NCBI RefSeq assembly: GCF_000733855.1
Contig: NZ_JPOJ01000001.1
Location: 2,559,001 to 2,623,000 of the forward strand
DNA length: 64,000 nt
DNA from: Methylomicrobium agile
GTDB lineage: Bacteria; Pseudomonadota; Gammaproteobacteria; Methylococcales; Methylomonadaceae
Direction of reading: 5' to 3'
Below are positions 35,670 to 44,234 of this stretch, in pieces. Positions within the stretch are counted from its first letter, which is position 1. Each line of letters opens with the position of its first letter. The notes beneath the pieces were generated by a model. That model was given only the letters and a program-made list of their open reading frames with translations, was not told the DNA's origin and did not search any database. A program made the position numbers and the translations under genes.

Positions 35670-36413
35670 ATGAAATTAAGCAAAATCTTCGGCCTGCATG
35701 CCGTGCAGTCGGCTTTACAGTATTCGCCGGACAAAATCACCCAGGCCTGGATCGACGGGCAACGGCAGGACCAGCGACTGGCGCGGGCGCTCGGCGAACT
35801 GGAAGCGCTCGGCATCCGGCCCGAGAAAACCGACCGCAAGCGGCTCGACCGCTTCGCCGAAGGCGGGCAGCATCAGGGTATCGTGGTCGAAGTCGAATTG
35901 CCGGGCGAACTGCCGGAGCATGAATTGAAGAATGCGGTGCAGAATCTCGGTGCGCCGGCGCTGTTCCTGGTTCTCGACCAGGTGCAGGACCCGCACAATC
36001 TCGGCGCCTGCCTGCGCACCGCCGACGCCGCCGGCGTGCACGGCGTGATCGTCGCCAAGGACAATGCGGCCGGGATTACCCCGACCGTCTGCAAGGTGGC
36101 GAGCGGCGCGGCCGAAACGGTGCCGGTCTATCAGGTGACCAATCTGGCCCGCACGCTGCGCTGGCTGAAGGAACAGGGCATCTGGGTGTTCGGCGCGGCC
36201 GGCGATACCGCGCAGAGCGCCTATCGATCCGATTTCACCGTACCGATGGCGCTGGTGGTCGGCGCGGAAGGCAAGGGGCTCCGGCGCTTGACCCAGGAAG
36301 CCTGCGACCTGCTGGTCGCGCTGCCGATGCGGGGCAGCGTCGAAAGCCTGAATCTGTCGGTCGCGACCGGGGTGCTGTTGTACGAAGTGCTGCGTCAGCG
36401 GATGCAGGGATGA
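35670..36413 (+). CDS. rlmB: 23S rRNA (guanosine-2251-2'-O)-methyltransferase
   Basis: The 247-residue SpoU-family enzyme has an N-terminal substrate-binding domain (KIFGLHAVQSALQYSP) and a knotted SPOUT domain with LVLDQVQDPHNLGACLRTAD, VVGAEGKGLRRLT and LPMRGSVESLNLSVATGVLL. It modifies the ribosomal P-loop. The ATG at 35670 is set by family similarity. Its stop overlaps ccmA by four bases (ATGA), so cytochrome c maturation genes are read with it. A palindrome sits where its ribosome-binding site should be. Confidence 0.93.
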   Translation: MKLSKIFGLHAVQSALQYSPDKITQAWIDGQRQDQRLARALGELEALGIRPEKTDRKRLDRFAEGGQHQGIVVEVELPGELPEHELKNAVQNLGAPALFLVLDQVQDPHNLGACLRTADAAGVHGVIVAKDNAAGITPTVCKVASGAAETVPVYQVTNLARTLRWLKEQGIWVFGAAGDTAQSAYRSDFTVPMALVVGAEGKGLRRLTQEACDLLVALPMRGSVESLNLSVATGVLLYEVLRQRMQG

Positions 36414-37030
36414 CGGCAAAACCGGTCACGCTGACGGGCGAACGGCTGAGCTGTATCCGCGACGACCGCGTGCTGTTCGAAGCGCTCAGTTTTACCTTGA
36501 CTGAAGGGCAAGTTTTATTGCTCGAAGGCAAGAACGGCAGCGGCAAGACCTCGCTGCTCAGGATTTTGTGCGGTTTTCGCGAGGCCGATGCGGGCCGCGT
36601 GCTGTGGTGCGGCGAAGAAATCGACGACAGTCGTTATTATGCGGACATGGCCTATGTCGGCCATCTGGACGGGATCAAGAAGGAACTGACCGTGCTCGAA
36701 AATCTGGCCGTGTCGCTGGCGCTGGGACGTCCGGGGTATTTTTCGATCGGCGAGGCGCTGGAGAAGGTGCGTCTGGCGGGCTATGACGATGTGCCGGCGC
36801 AAAGTCTGTCCGCCGGACAGAAACGGCGGCTGTCGCTGGCGCGCCTGTTGATCACCCACAATCCGTTGTGGATTCTGGACGAACCGTTCACTTCACTCGA
36901 CAAGGCCGGCATCGCGCTGATCGAATCGTTGATGCGCGAGCATTGCGCCGCCGGCGGGATGATCGTTTTGACTTCGCACCATGACATCGACCTGCACGAT
37001 GCGCTCGTGCAGCGCATTCATTTATCCTGA
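36410..37030 (+). CDS. ccmA: Heme exporter ATP-binding protein CcmA
   Basis: ATPase subunit of the CcmABCD complex that releases holo-CcmE. The 206-residue protein carries Walker A EGKNGSGKTSLLR, signature LSAGQKRRLSLARLL and Walker B LWILDEPFTSLD followed by the H-loop SHHD. It overlaps rlmB upstream and ccmB downstream (one-base TGATG overlap). Length is typical for CcmA. Confidence 0.95.
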   Translation: MTAKPVTLTGERLSCIRDDRVLFEALSFTLTEGQVLLLEGKNGSGKTSLLRILCGFREADAGRVLWCGEEIDDSRYYADMAYVGHLDGIKKELTVLENLAVSLALGRPGYFSIGEALEKVRLAGYDDVPAQSLSAGQKRRLSLARLLITHNPLWILDEPFTSLDKAGIALIESLMREHCAAGGMIVLTSHHDIDLHDALVQRIHLS

Positions 37031-37704
37031 TGACTCTATCCCGAGCTTTTCTGGCGATCATCCGCCGCGACCTGGTGCTGGCGTTCCGACGGCGCGCGGA
37101 GATGATCAATCCGCTGCTGTTTTTCATCCTGGTGATTACGCTGTTCCCGCTCGGCATCGGCGCGCAGCCGAACCTGCTGCAGGCGATCGCGCCGGGCGTG
37201 ATCTGGGTCGCGGCATTGCTCGCGGCGATGCTGTCGCTGGACAGTTTGTTCCGCTCCGATTTCGACGACGGCTCGCTCGAACAGATGCTGCTCAGCCCGT
37301 ACCCGGCCTCGTTGCTGGTGCTGGCGAAAGTGATCGCGCACTGGTTGGTGACGGGGCTGCCGCTATTATTGGTCGCGCCGCTGCTGGCGGTGTTTTTGGG
37401 CCTGCCGACCCAAGCGCTCGGCGTGCTGCTGCTGACTTTGCTGCTCGGCACGCCGGTGCTGAGCCTGATCGGTGCGATCGGGGTCGCGTTGACGGTAGGA
37501 CTTCGGCGCGGAGGGATGATTCTGTCGCTGCTGGTGTTGCCGCTCTATGTGCCGGTGTTGATCTTCGCCGGCAATGCGGTGCAGATGGCCGCCGGCGGCT
37601 TGCCCGTCGATGCGCAGATCGGCATATTGACCTCGATGCTGCTGCTGGCGCTGGTGCTGGCGCCCTGGCCGGCCGCGGCGGCATTAAAGATGAGTATTAA
37701 TTAG
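37030..37704 (+). CDS. ccmB: Heme exporter permease CcmB
   Basis: The 224-residue inner membrane protein has six hydrophobic segments. The conserved FRSDFDDGSLEQMLLSPYP loop is present between the second and third. It pairs with CcmA in the ABC-type complex that acts on CcmE. Its start overlaps the ccmA stop. Normally ccmC follows directly; here a foreign-looking gene lies between. Confidence 0.94.
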   Translation: MTLSRAFLAIIRRDLVLAFRRRAEMINPLLFFILVITLFPLGIGAQPNLLQAIAPGVIWVAALLAAMLSLDSLFRSDFDDGSLEQMLLSPYPASLLVLAKVIAHWLVTGLPLLLVAPLLAVFLGLPTQALGVLLLTLLLGTPVLSLIGAIGVALTVGLRRGGMILSLLVLPLYVPVLIFAGNAVQMAAGGLPVDAQIGILTSMLLLALVLAPWPAAAALKMSIN

Positions 37705-37753
37705 CAGTATCCCGTAAAATGAAATTCCTACCATCAATCTAGAGCACAAGGAT

Positions 37754-38647
37754 ATGGGTTCAGTGAAGTACCGTTCCGTTTTTTCACCCGCAACTCGGCA
37801 GGAAAGAAAAGAAAATTTCGATGATTATTGGCAGTTTAGCCAGCATCACGGCGGTGAATTGTTCGAGCAGGATAGAGATTTGGCCAGAAAACGGGCCCGG
37901 CTTGAACATTTTCAGGACAATCCCGTCAAATTGCGCAAGCCGCTGGCCGATCCGGATGCGTTTTACCGCAATTATGTCGATATGCGGGACGACCCCTGGT
38001 CGCTGGATCGCAGGACTTTGATGCTGACCGGTATTTATAAATTCGCCCGGCATGAATGGGTCGGCATCAAGGGGGCGTGGGATGTAGTGCCCGATATGGC
38101 CAATTCCCATACGGTCGAGGATAAAATCAGCCGCGTGCATCTGGCCGAAGAATTTTGCCATGTCCGTCTTTTTGACGAAATGCTGCGTACTTGCGGGCTG
38201 GACCGGGTGGAATGGGTGCCTTTGAGCCCTTTTAAAGAAAGGGTTTACGAGCTGTTTCCGAAACTCCCCGGTTTCTTAATGGACACGCCCGCGTTTGTCA
38301 CCGAATTGATGGGCGTGACTTTTTATTGCCATTTGAATCGCCTATTCGACGACGTATTGGCCGACGAGCCTGAAGTCCGCGATCGTTTAAAGGATCTGCT
38401 GGATGAGATTACCATAGACGAAATCGCGCATGTCGGGCAGCGCAGGAATTTTATCGGTCCGATAGGCGTGAAAATATCGAAGCGCTTGGTCAGGCCGTTC
38501 TATACGATGTTTTTTAGAGATATTCCCGAAATAGGCCGGTTGTTTGATGTCTCTCAGATGATTAAAGACGGCGAGTCTTTCGATTATAATGGCATATCCG
38601 CTCACCTGATCGAGCGCAGTTGGGTGCCTTCGTATTGTAAACTATGA
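37754..38647 (+). CDS. Putative diiron ferritin-like protein inside the ccm operon
   Basis: I do not recognise the family by name. The 297-residue soluble protein shows the ligand spacing of a four-helix diiron carboxylate centre: Glu101 in RHEWVGIKGAW, Glu133-x-x-His136 in HLAEEFCHVRLF, Glu184 in FVTELMGV and Glu223-x-x-His226 in TIDEIAHVGQRR. This suggests an oxygenase, oxidase or ferritin-type activity. No signal peptide. It lies between ccmB (49 bp) and ccmC (84 bp) on the same strand, a place where ccm operons normally have no gene. Function in heme delivery is possible but unproven. Confidence 0.6.
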   Translation: MGSVKYRSVFSPATRQERKENFDDYWQFSQHHGGELFEQDRDLARKRARLEHFQDNPVKLRKPLADPDAFYRNYVDMRDDPWSLDRRTLMLTGIYKFARHEWVGIKGAWDVVPDMANSHTVEDKISRVHLAEEFCHVRLFDEMLRTCGLDRVEWVPLSPFKERVYELFPKLPGFLMDTPAFVTELMGVTFYCHLNRLFDDVLADEPEVRDRLKDLLDEITIDEIAHVGQRRNFIGPIGVKISKRLVRPFYTMFFRDIPEIGRLFDVSQMIKDGESFDYNGISAHLIERSWVPSYCKL

Positions 38648-38731
38648 AACCGGGCACGAATCACGAAGCGCAAGCCGAGAATCCGGTTTGTGCTTTGGCT
38701 GTGATCTCTTTGCCTTGAGTCTTTTTCCTGT

Positions 38732-39496
38732 ATGTTTCTGATTCCCGATTCATTCGTCCGATTTTTTCACCGCATGGCCTCACCGCCGCATTTCTATGCG
38801 CTGACCGAGCGCCTGATGCCCTGGCTGACGGCCCTTTTCGTTCTGCTGGCCGCATCCGGCCTGTACGGCGGTTTGTATCTCGCGCCGCCGGATTACCAGC
38901 AGGGCGACAGTTACCGGATCATCTATATCCATGTGCCGAGCGCGTGGATGTCTTTGTTCATTTATACCGTAATGGCCGCGGCCGGCGCGATCGGCCTGGT
39001 CTGGCGGATCAAGCTGGCCGAGGTGGTCGCTATCAGCAGCGCGCCGGTCGGTGCCGGTTTTACCTTTATCGCCCTGGTGACCGGCTCGTTGTGGGGCAAG
39101 CCGATGTGGGGGACCTGGTGGGTCTGGGACGCGCGGCTGACTTCCGAACTGATCCTGCTGTTCCTGTATCTCGGCGTGATCGGGCTGTATGGGGCGATCG
39201 ACGACAAGCGCGTCGCTTCCAAGGCCGTTGCGATTCTGGCGCTGGTCGGCGTGGTCAATATTCCGATCATCCATTATTCGGTCGAATGGTGGAATACGCT
39301 GCATCAGGGACCGACGGTCACCAAGCTGGACAAGCCGTCGATCCATGTCAGCATGTTGATCCCGCTGCTGTTGATGGCGCTGGCGTTCAAGGCGTATTAC
39401 CTGATCGCGATGCTGCAGCGGGCGCGCGTTGAAGTCTTGCAGCGCGAAAGGTCCGCGCAGTGGGTACGGAACAAATTTTTTGGAACGGCGTCATGA
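38732..39496 (+). CDS. ccmC: Heme exporter protein CcmC
   Basis: The 254-residue inner membrane protein has six membrane segments and the tryptophan-rich heme-handling motif [15 protein letters not shown] between segments three and four, with His in the flanking periplasmic loops ([21 protein letters not shown]). It loads heme onto CcmE. The last codons overlap the ccmD start. The N terminus is slightly long, and a later start is possible. Confidence 0.94.
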   Translation: MFLIPDSFVRFFHRMASPPHFYALTERLMPWLTALFVLLAASGLYGGLYLAPPDYQQGDSYRIIYIHVPSAWMSLFIYTVMAAAGAIGLVWRIKLAEVVAISSAPVGAGFTFIALVTGSLWGKPMWGTWWVWDARLTSELILLFLYLGVIGLYGAIDDKRVASKAVAILALVGVVNIPIIHYSVEWWNTLHQGPTVTKLDKPSIHVSMLIPLLLMALAFKAYYLIAMLQRARVEVLQRERSAQWVRNKFFGTAS

Positions 39497-39657
39497 GTTT
39501 GCAAGAATTTTTCGCGATGGGAGGCTATGCCTTTTATGTCTGGGCCGCTTACGGGATTACTCTGGCGGTGCTCGCCGCCAATATCCTGATCCCGGTGATG
39601 CAGCGCAAACAATGGCTGCGCCGGCAACTGTCAAAGCACAAACGGAAGGAAGGATGA
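39493..39657 (+). CDS. ccmD: Heme exporter protein CcmD
   Basis: The 54-residue single-span protein starts [20 protein letters not shown], the standard CcmD pattern, followed by a Lys/Arg-rich cytoplasmic tail. It helps release holo-CcmE from CcmABC. The ATG at 39493 overlaps the ccmC stop by four bases, and its own stop overlaps ccmE by four bases. A longer in-frame start exists within ccmC but is unlikely. Confidence 0.9.
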   Translation: MSLQEFFAMGGYAFYVWAAYGITLAVLAANILIPVMQRKQWLRRQLSKHKRKEG

Positions 39658-40097
39658 ACCCCGCCAGAAAACAGCGATTGCTGCTGATCGGCCTGATGGT
39701 CGTCGGCATCGGCGCGGCGACATTTTTCGCGCTGAAATCATTCAACGACAATCTGATGTATTTTTTCTCGACGACCGACGTGGTAGCCGGCAAGGCGCCC
39801 AAAGACGCCTTGTTCCGCCTGGGCGGGATGGTGGTCAAAGGCTCGGTGTCGCGGCCCGGCGACGGCATGACGGTTCGATTCACGCTGACCGATTTCAGCA
39901 AGGAAGTGCCGGTCGAATATACCGGCATTCTGCCCGACCTGTTCCGGGAAGGGCAGGGCATCGTTGCGCACGGCAAGTTGAACGGGCAGGGTGTTTTTGT
40001 GGCTGAGGAAGTGCTGGCCAAGCATGATGAGAATTACATGCCGCCGGAAGTGAAAGCGAGCCTGAAAAATCAGGAAATACCTAGTGAAAATAAATAA
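39654..40097 (+). CDS. ccmE: Heme chaperone CcmE
   Basis: The 147-residue periplasmic heme chaperone has an N-terminal signal anchor (about residues 8-28) and an OB-fold domain. The HxxxY motif is His124-Asp-Glu-Asn-Tyr128, where His binds heme covalently. [19 protein letters not shown] is also a family signature. The start at 39654 overlaps the ccmD stop. It is followed by a small foreign gene pair, not ccmF. Confidence 0.95.
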   Translation: MNPARKQRLLLIGLMVVGIGAATFFALKSFNDNLMYFFSTTDVVAGKAPKDALFRLGGMVVKGSVSRPGDGMTVRFTLTDFSKEVPVEYTGILPDLFREGQGIVAHGKLNGQGVFVAEEVLAKHDENYMPPEVKASLKNQEIPSENK

Positions 40098-40117
40098 AAC
40101 ATATCGGAAAAATTCCG

Positions 40118-40390
40118 ATGAAAACGTGTGTTTTTACCGATTATCTGCAGTATAGGGCGGAGCTGCGCGGCTTCGATTTAACTCGGATTGAGCATATCCT
40201 TCGTTATTCGTCCGAACGGTATTTCGATACCGAAACACAACGCCCGATTGTGGTAGGTGAACAGGGTGACAAGCTGGTCATGATTCCTTATGAAGAAAAT
40301 GAAGCTGAAATCATCCCTATTACGATCCATGCAACGACGCGGCAGCAGATAAAATTCAGATTGACAACGGGTAGGCTGACTTATGAATAA
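40118..40390 (+). CDS. DUF4258-like small protein, possible toxin partner
   Basis: The 90-residue protein has the pattern of DUF4258/BrnT-like small RNase-fold proteins: HILRYSSERYFDTETQRPIV, a central IPYEENEAEIIPITIHAT strand pair and a C-terminal Arg-rich KFRLTTGRL. It overlaps by eight bases with a DUF2283 gene, a common partner arrangement that resembles a toxin-antitoxin pair. Toxicity is not shown. Base composition is lower in GC than in ccmE and ccmF on either side, which suggests acquisition. Confidence 0.6.
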   Translation: MKTCVFTDYLQYRAELRGFDLTRIEHILRYSSERYFDTETQRPIVVGEQGDKLVMIPYEENEAEIIPITIHATTRQQIKFRLTTGRLTYE

Positions 40391-40613
40391 TCCCAAAATG
40401 ACCTATTTTCCAGAGCAGGACGTAATCCATTTGGCAATGACCGATGAAGAAGAGGCCGGAAGCATGGAGTTAAGCCCTCATATCACGGCCGAACTAAATG
40501 CCGAGGGCGAACTGATCGGTATCGAAATCCTGAAAGCTAGCGTATTTTTAAGAGACTTTATTCTTGAGAGCACTCAAGCCAAGTTGATGCAAATGCGTAA
40601 ACTGGCCGGTTAA
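40383..40613 (+). CDS. DUF2283 family protein
   Basis: The 76-residue protein fits DUF2283: it begins MTYFPEQDVIHLAM and contains the conserved ELNAEGELIGIEILKAS. These proteins often sit beside DUF4258 proteins and are thought of as antitoxin-like. It overlaps the preceding gene and precedes ccmF by 28 bp, with AAAGG just before the ccmF ATG. The cell may keep the pair in phase with cytochrome maturation simply because of its position. Confidence 0.75.
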   Translation: MNNPKMTYFPEQDVIHLAMTDEEEAGSMELSPHITAELNAEGELIGIEILKASVFLRDFILESTQAKLMQMRKLAG

Positions 40614-40641
40614 ATAATCAACCAAAAAAAGGTCGACTCTC

Positions 40642-42597
40642 ATGATACCCGAAATAGGACACCTCGCGCTGATCATGGCCCTGTGCATGGCGATCGTGCT
40701 GGCCACTTTGCCGATCTTCGGCTCCGCTCGCGCGATCGCCGGCTGGATCGGCGTCGCCAGGCCGGCCGCTTATGCGCAGCTTCTGTTCATGGCGATTGCG
40801 TTCGGCTGCCTGACGGCGAGCTTCATCAGCCACGATTTTTCGGTCGCCTATGTCGCGACCAATTCGAATACGGCACTGCCGACGCTGTATCTGATCTCGG
40901 GCGTCTGGGGCGCGCATGAAGGTTCGCTGTTGCTGTGGGCGCTGGTGCTGGCGTGCTGGACCGGGCTGGTCGCGGGCTTCAGCAGGAGCATTCCCGAGGC
41001 GACCGTGGCGCGCGTGCTCGGCGTGATGGGGCTGGTGTCGATCGGCTTTTTGCTGTTTCTGCTGTTGACCTCCAATCCGTTCGAACGCCTGTTTCCCGCG
41101 CCGGCCGAAGGCCGCGATCTGAATCCACTGTTACAGGACCCCGGCCTCGCGATCCATCCGCCGATGTTATACATGGGCTATGTCGGCTTTTCGGTTGCGT
41201 TCGCATTCGCGATCGCGGCCCTGCTCGAAGGCCGGCTCGATGCGGCCTGGGCGCGCTGGTCCCGGCCCTGGACCAGCATCGCCTGGATGTTTCTGACCAT
41301 CGGGATCGCGCTCGGCAGTTGGTGGGCCTATTACGAGCTGGGCTGGGGCGGCTGGTGGTTCTGGGACCCGGTCGAAAACGCTTCGTTCATGCCCTGGCTG
41401 GTCGGCACGGCGCTGATCCACTCATTGGCCGCGACCGAAAAACGCGGCGTGTTCAAGACCTGGACCGTGCTATTGGCGATCTTCTCCTTTTCGCTGAGCC
41501 TGCTCGGTACTTTCCTGGTCCGCTCGGGCGTATTGACCTCGGTGCATGCGTTCGCGAGCGACCCGGCGCGCGGACTGTTCATTCTGGTGTTCCTCGGGAT
41601 CGTAGTCGGCGGCTCCTTATTGCTTTATGCGGTCCGGGCGCCGGCCGTCAGAAGCAGCGCGACCTTCGAATGGGTTTCGCGCGAGTCGGTGATTCTGTTG
41701 AACAACATCCTTTTGGTCGTGACCGCGGCCAGTATTCTGCTCGGCACGCTCTATCCGCTGGTGATCGACGCGTTGGGCCTCGGCAAGATTTCGGTCGGGC
41801 CGCCGTATTTCAACGCGGTGTTCATCCCGTTGACCGCGCCGCTCGCGATCGCGGTCGGCCTCGGCATGCTGTTGCGCTGGAAGCGCGACCTCTTCGGCGA
41901 ACTGGCCGTGCGGGTGCGCTGGATTGCGCTGGCCTGCCTCGCGCTGGGTTTGTCGTTGCCGCTGGCGATGCCGTTTTATTCGTGGGCAGCCGCGTTGGGG
42001 CTCAGCCTCGCGTTCTGGACGCTGGCGAGTACCGGTCTGTCCTTTTACGACCGGATGGGCGCGAAAGGTTTTTCCTGGGAGCGGCTCAAAGGCATTCCTT
42101 CAGGGTTTTACGGGATGACGCTCGCGCATGCCGGGATTGCGGTCTTCGTGGTCGGGATTACGCTGACCTCGGCCTACAGCGTCGAAAAAGACGTCAGGAT
42201 GGCGCCGGGCGAGGCGCTCGACCTGTCCGGCTACAGCTTCCGCTTTCACGGAATCAAAGAGACGCAGGGCCCCAATTATATCGCCGATCAGGCGTTCGTG
42301 ACGGTTGACTACAAGGGCGAACGGGTCGCCGAAATGGAGCCGCAAAAACGGATTTATCGGGTGCAGAAAATGCCGATGACCGAAGCCGCGATCGACGCGG
42401 GCCTGTTCCGCGACTTGTTCGTCGCGATCGGCGAGCCGCTCGGCAACCAGGGCGCCTGGAGCCTTCGGATTTATTACAAATCGTTCATCCGCTGGATCTG
42501 GCTCGGCGCGATCTTCATGGCGGCTGGAGGATTTTTGGCTGCGCTCGACCGGCGCTACCGGATTGCCAAAAAGTCGAGCGGAGCTAACTATGTGTAA
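40642..42597 (+). CDS. ccmF: Cytochrome c heme lyase subunit CcmF
   Basis: The 651-residue membrane protein of the heme lyase has about 15 membrane segments, the heme-handling motif WGGWWFWDPVENASFMPWL near residue 235, and a large periplasmic loop near the C terminus. His in SGVWGAHEGSLLLW and HPPMLYMGYVG match the conserved heme ligands. With CcmH and CcmG it attaches heme to apocytochromes c. Length is standard. Confidence 0.96.
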   Translation: MIPEIGHLALIMALCMAIVLATLPIFGSARAIAGWIGVARPAAYAQLLFMAIAFGCLTASFISHDFSVAYVATNSNTALPTLYLISGVWGAHEGSLLLWALVLACWTGLVAGFSRSIPEATVARVLGVMGLVSIGFLLFLLLTSNPFERLFPAPAEGRDLNPLLQDPGLAIHPPMLYMGYVGFSVAFAFAIAALLEGRLDAAWARWSRPWTSIAWMFLTIGIALGSWWAYYELGWGGWWFWDPVENASFMPWLVGTALIHSLAATEKRGVFKTWTVLLAIFSFSLSLLGTFLVRSGVLTSVHAFASDPARGLFILVFLGIVVGGSLLLYAVRAPAVRSSATFEWVSRESVILLNNILLVVTAASILLGTLYPLVIDALGLGKISVGPPYFNAVFIPLTAPLAIAVGLGMLLRWKRDLFGELAVRVRWIALACLALGLSLPLAMPFYSWAAALGLSLAFWTLASTGLSFYDRMGAKGFSWERLKGIPSGFYGMTLAHAGIAVFVVGITLTSAYSVEKDVRMAPGEALDLSGYSFRFHGIKETQGPNYIADQAFVTVDYKGERVAEMEPQKRIYRVQKMPMTEAAIDAGLFRDLFVAIGEPLGNQGAWSLRIYYKSFIRWIWLGAIFMAAGGFLAALDRRYRIAKKSSGANYV

Positions 42598-42621
42598 ATT
42601 TCCTAAGGTGCAGATACAGGT

Positions 42622-42840
42622 ATGAACCAGGAACAGATAATAGCTTCAAAAATTCAGCAAATCGAATCGGAAAACTTGAAACACGAGCTGTTATTTTTCT
42701 TGGATTATTTGCTTGCCAAACAGTTTTCCGAGCAAAAAATGAATAAAAGGCTGCCCAAATTTGGCTGCGCTAAAGGATCGTTCAAGATGGCTGACGATTT
42801 TGACGAACCCCTTGAAGATCTCAATGGCTATATGCAATGA
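42622..42840 (+). CDS. DUF2281/VapB-like antitoxin
   Basis: The 72-residue protein has an N-terminal helical segment (IASKIQQIESENLKHELLFF) and the C-terminal PKFGCAKGSFKMADDFDEPL common to DUF2281 antitoxins. It overlaps the PIN-domain gene by four bases (ATGA), the usual antitoxin-first order. It lies 24 bp after ccmF. A higher A/T content than ccmF supports acquisition. Confidence 0.8.
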   Translation: MNQEQIIASKIQQIESENLKHELLFFLDYLLAKQFSEQKMNKRLPKFGCAKGSFKMADDFDEPLEDLNGYMQ

Positions 42841-43220
42841 ATTTATTGCTGGATACCCATACGCTGATCTGGTTGTTGGAGGGGGATGAGAATCTGAGTG
42901 TTTCAGCCAGGAAGCAGATTGAAAATCCGGACAATACCAACTTCATAAGTATTGCCACTTTTTGGGAAATCGCGATAAAACTAAGTTTGAATAAGCTTGT
43001 TATGAAAATCTCGATTTCTCAGTTAAAACGATTGGTTTGGGAGAATGGTCTGGAGGTGTTGCCTATTGCCATCGAGGATACCTTACTTGTGAGCCAGCTA
43101 CCTTTTCATCATAGAGACCCATTCGATAGATTGCTGGCGGCCCAAGCGATGAATCAAAATATGTCTCTGGTCAGCAGAGACCGGGCCATGTCGCTTTATG
43201 ATGTGAAAGTCATCTGGTGA
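42837..43220 (+). CDS. VapC-type PIN-domain ribonuclease toxin
   Basis: The 127-residue PIN protein keeps all acidic active-site residues: Asp6 in LLLDTHTLIW, Glu44 in TFWEIAIK, Asp97 in HHRDPFDRLLAAQA and Asp115 in SRDRAM. PIN toxins of this subgroup cleave specific RNAs. It is coupled to the DUF2281 antitoxin and separated from ccmG by 31 bp. Intact active residues suggest a functional toxin. Confidence 0.88.
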   Translation: MNLLLDTHTLIWLLEGDENLSVSARKQIENPDNTNFISIATFWEIAIKLSLNKLVMKISISQLKRLVWENGLEVLPIAIEDTLLVSQLPFHHRDPFDRLLAAQAMNQNMSLVSRDRAMSLYDVKVIW

Positions 43221-43251
43221 TGCTTACATTTACTCTAGTCAACCTTCTGTA

Positions 43252-43779
43252 ATGTTAAAATACCTGATTCCTTTAGCCATCTTCATCGTACTGGGCGTGT
43301 TTCTCGCGATTGGGCTGAAGCTGAACCCGACCGAGATTCCGTCGCCGTTCATCGGAAAACCGGCGCCGGCGTTCAGCGCACCCCGACTCGACAGTCCGGA
43401 GCAACAACTGGCGCCTGCGGATTTGCAAGGCAAGGTCTGGCTGTTCAACGTCTGGGCGTCCTGGTGCACCTCCTGCCGGGCCGAGCATCCGGTGCTGAAC
43501 GAGCTGGCCAAGCAGCAGGCGGCACCGATCATCGGACTGAACTACAAGGATGCGCGGGAAGATGCGCTGAGCTGGCTGAACCGGCTTGGCAACCCTTATG
43601 AAATGAGCGTGGTCGATCCGGAAGGCCGGATCGGCATCGATTACGGCGTCTACGGCGTCCCGGAAACCTTCGTGATCGACAAGAAGGGCGTGATCCGCCA
43701 TAAACTCACGGGGCCGGTGACGCCCGAAACCGTTCAACAAACCCTGCTTCCCCTGATCGCCAAACTGCAAGCCGAATGA
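43252..43779 (+). CDS. ccmG: Thiol:disulfide interchange protein CcmG (DsbE)
   Basis: The 175-residue periplasmic thioredoxin-like protein is anchored by an N-terminal segment (residues 4-22). The active site is WASWCTSCRAEHP, and EVGVPE-like GVYGVPETFVID contains the cis-Pro loop. It keeps apocytochrome c cysteines reduced. Overlap of four bases with ccmH indicates coupling. Confidence 0.94.
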   Translation: MLKYLIPLAIFIVLGVFLAIGLKLNPTEIPSPFIGKPAPAFSAPRLDSPEQQLAPADLQGKVWLFNVWASWCTSCRAEHPVLNELAKQQAAPIIGLNYKDAREDALSWLNRLGNPYEMSVVDPEGRIGIDYGVYGVPETFVIDKKGVIRHKLTGPVTPETVQQTLLPLIAKLQAE

Positions 43780-44234
43780 AACCGATTACGCTGATTTTTC
43801 TTTTGTTGTTGGCCGGCGCAGGTTTCGCCGGCGTCGAATACCGGGAGTTTACGACCCCCGAGCAGCAGGAAGCCTACGAGTCGCTGACTTCGGAGCTGCG
43901 CTGCCTGGTCTGCCAGAATCAGACGATCGCCGATTCGAACGCGGACCTGGCCGCGGACCTGCGCCGGCAGGTCTACGAAATGCTGCAAAAAGGCCAATCC
44001 AAAGACGAAATCCTGCGCTTCATGACCGAACGCTACGGCGATTTCGTGCTGTACAATCCGCCGTTCAAGAGCAAGACCGTGCTGCTCTGGTTCGGGCCGG
44101 TGCTGTTTTTTCTGATCGGCGTGGTCTTCGTGATCCTGCTGATCCGCCGCAAACGGACCCGTCCCTCCAAGGCGCTCAGCGACGACGAGCGGCAAAAGAT
44201 TCGCCGTCTGCTCGATGAAGGAGACCGCTCTTGA
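43776..44234 (+). CDS. ccmH: Cytochrome c maturation protein CcmH
   Basis: The 152-residue protein has a signal peptide, the redox motif LRCLVCQNQTIADSNA, a transmembrane segment at about residues 104-124 and a short cytoplasmic tail. It acts with CcmG and CcmF in thioether bond formation. The separate CcmI that follows shows the split CcmH/CcmI arrangement rather than the E. coli fusion. Confidence 0.94.
   Translation: MKPITLIFLLLLAGAGFAGVEYREFTTPEQQEAYESLTSELRCLVCQNQTIADSNADLAADLRRQVYEMLQKGQSKDEILRFMTERYGDFVLYNPPFKSKTVLLWFGPVLFFLIGVVFVILLIRRKRTRPSKALSDDERQKIRRLLDEGDRS

Noticed and set aside
35474-35923. 149-residue frame starting in the rlmB leader
   Set aside because: Runs through repeats and then out of frame through rlmB; rlmB has the conserved sequence.
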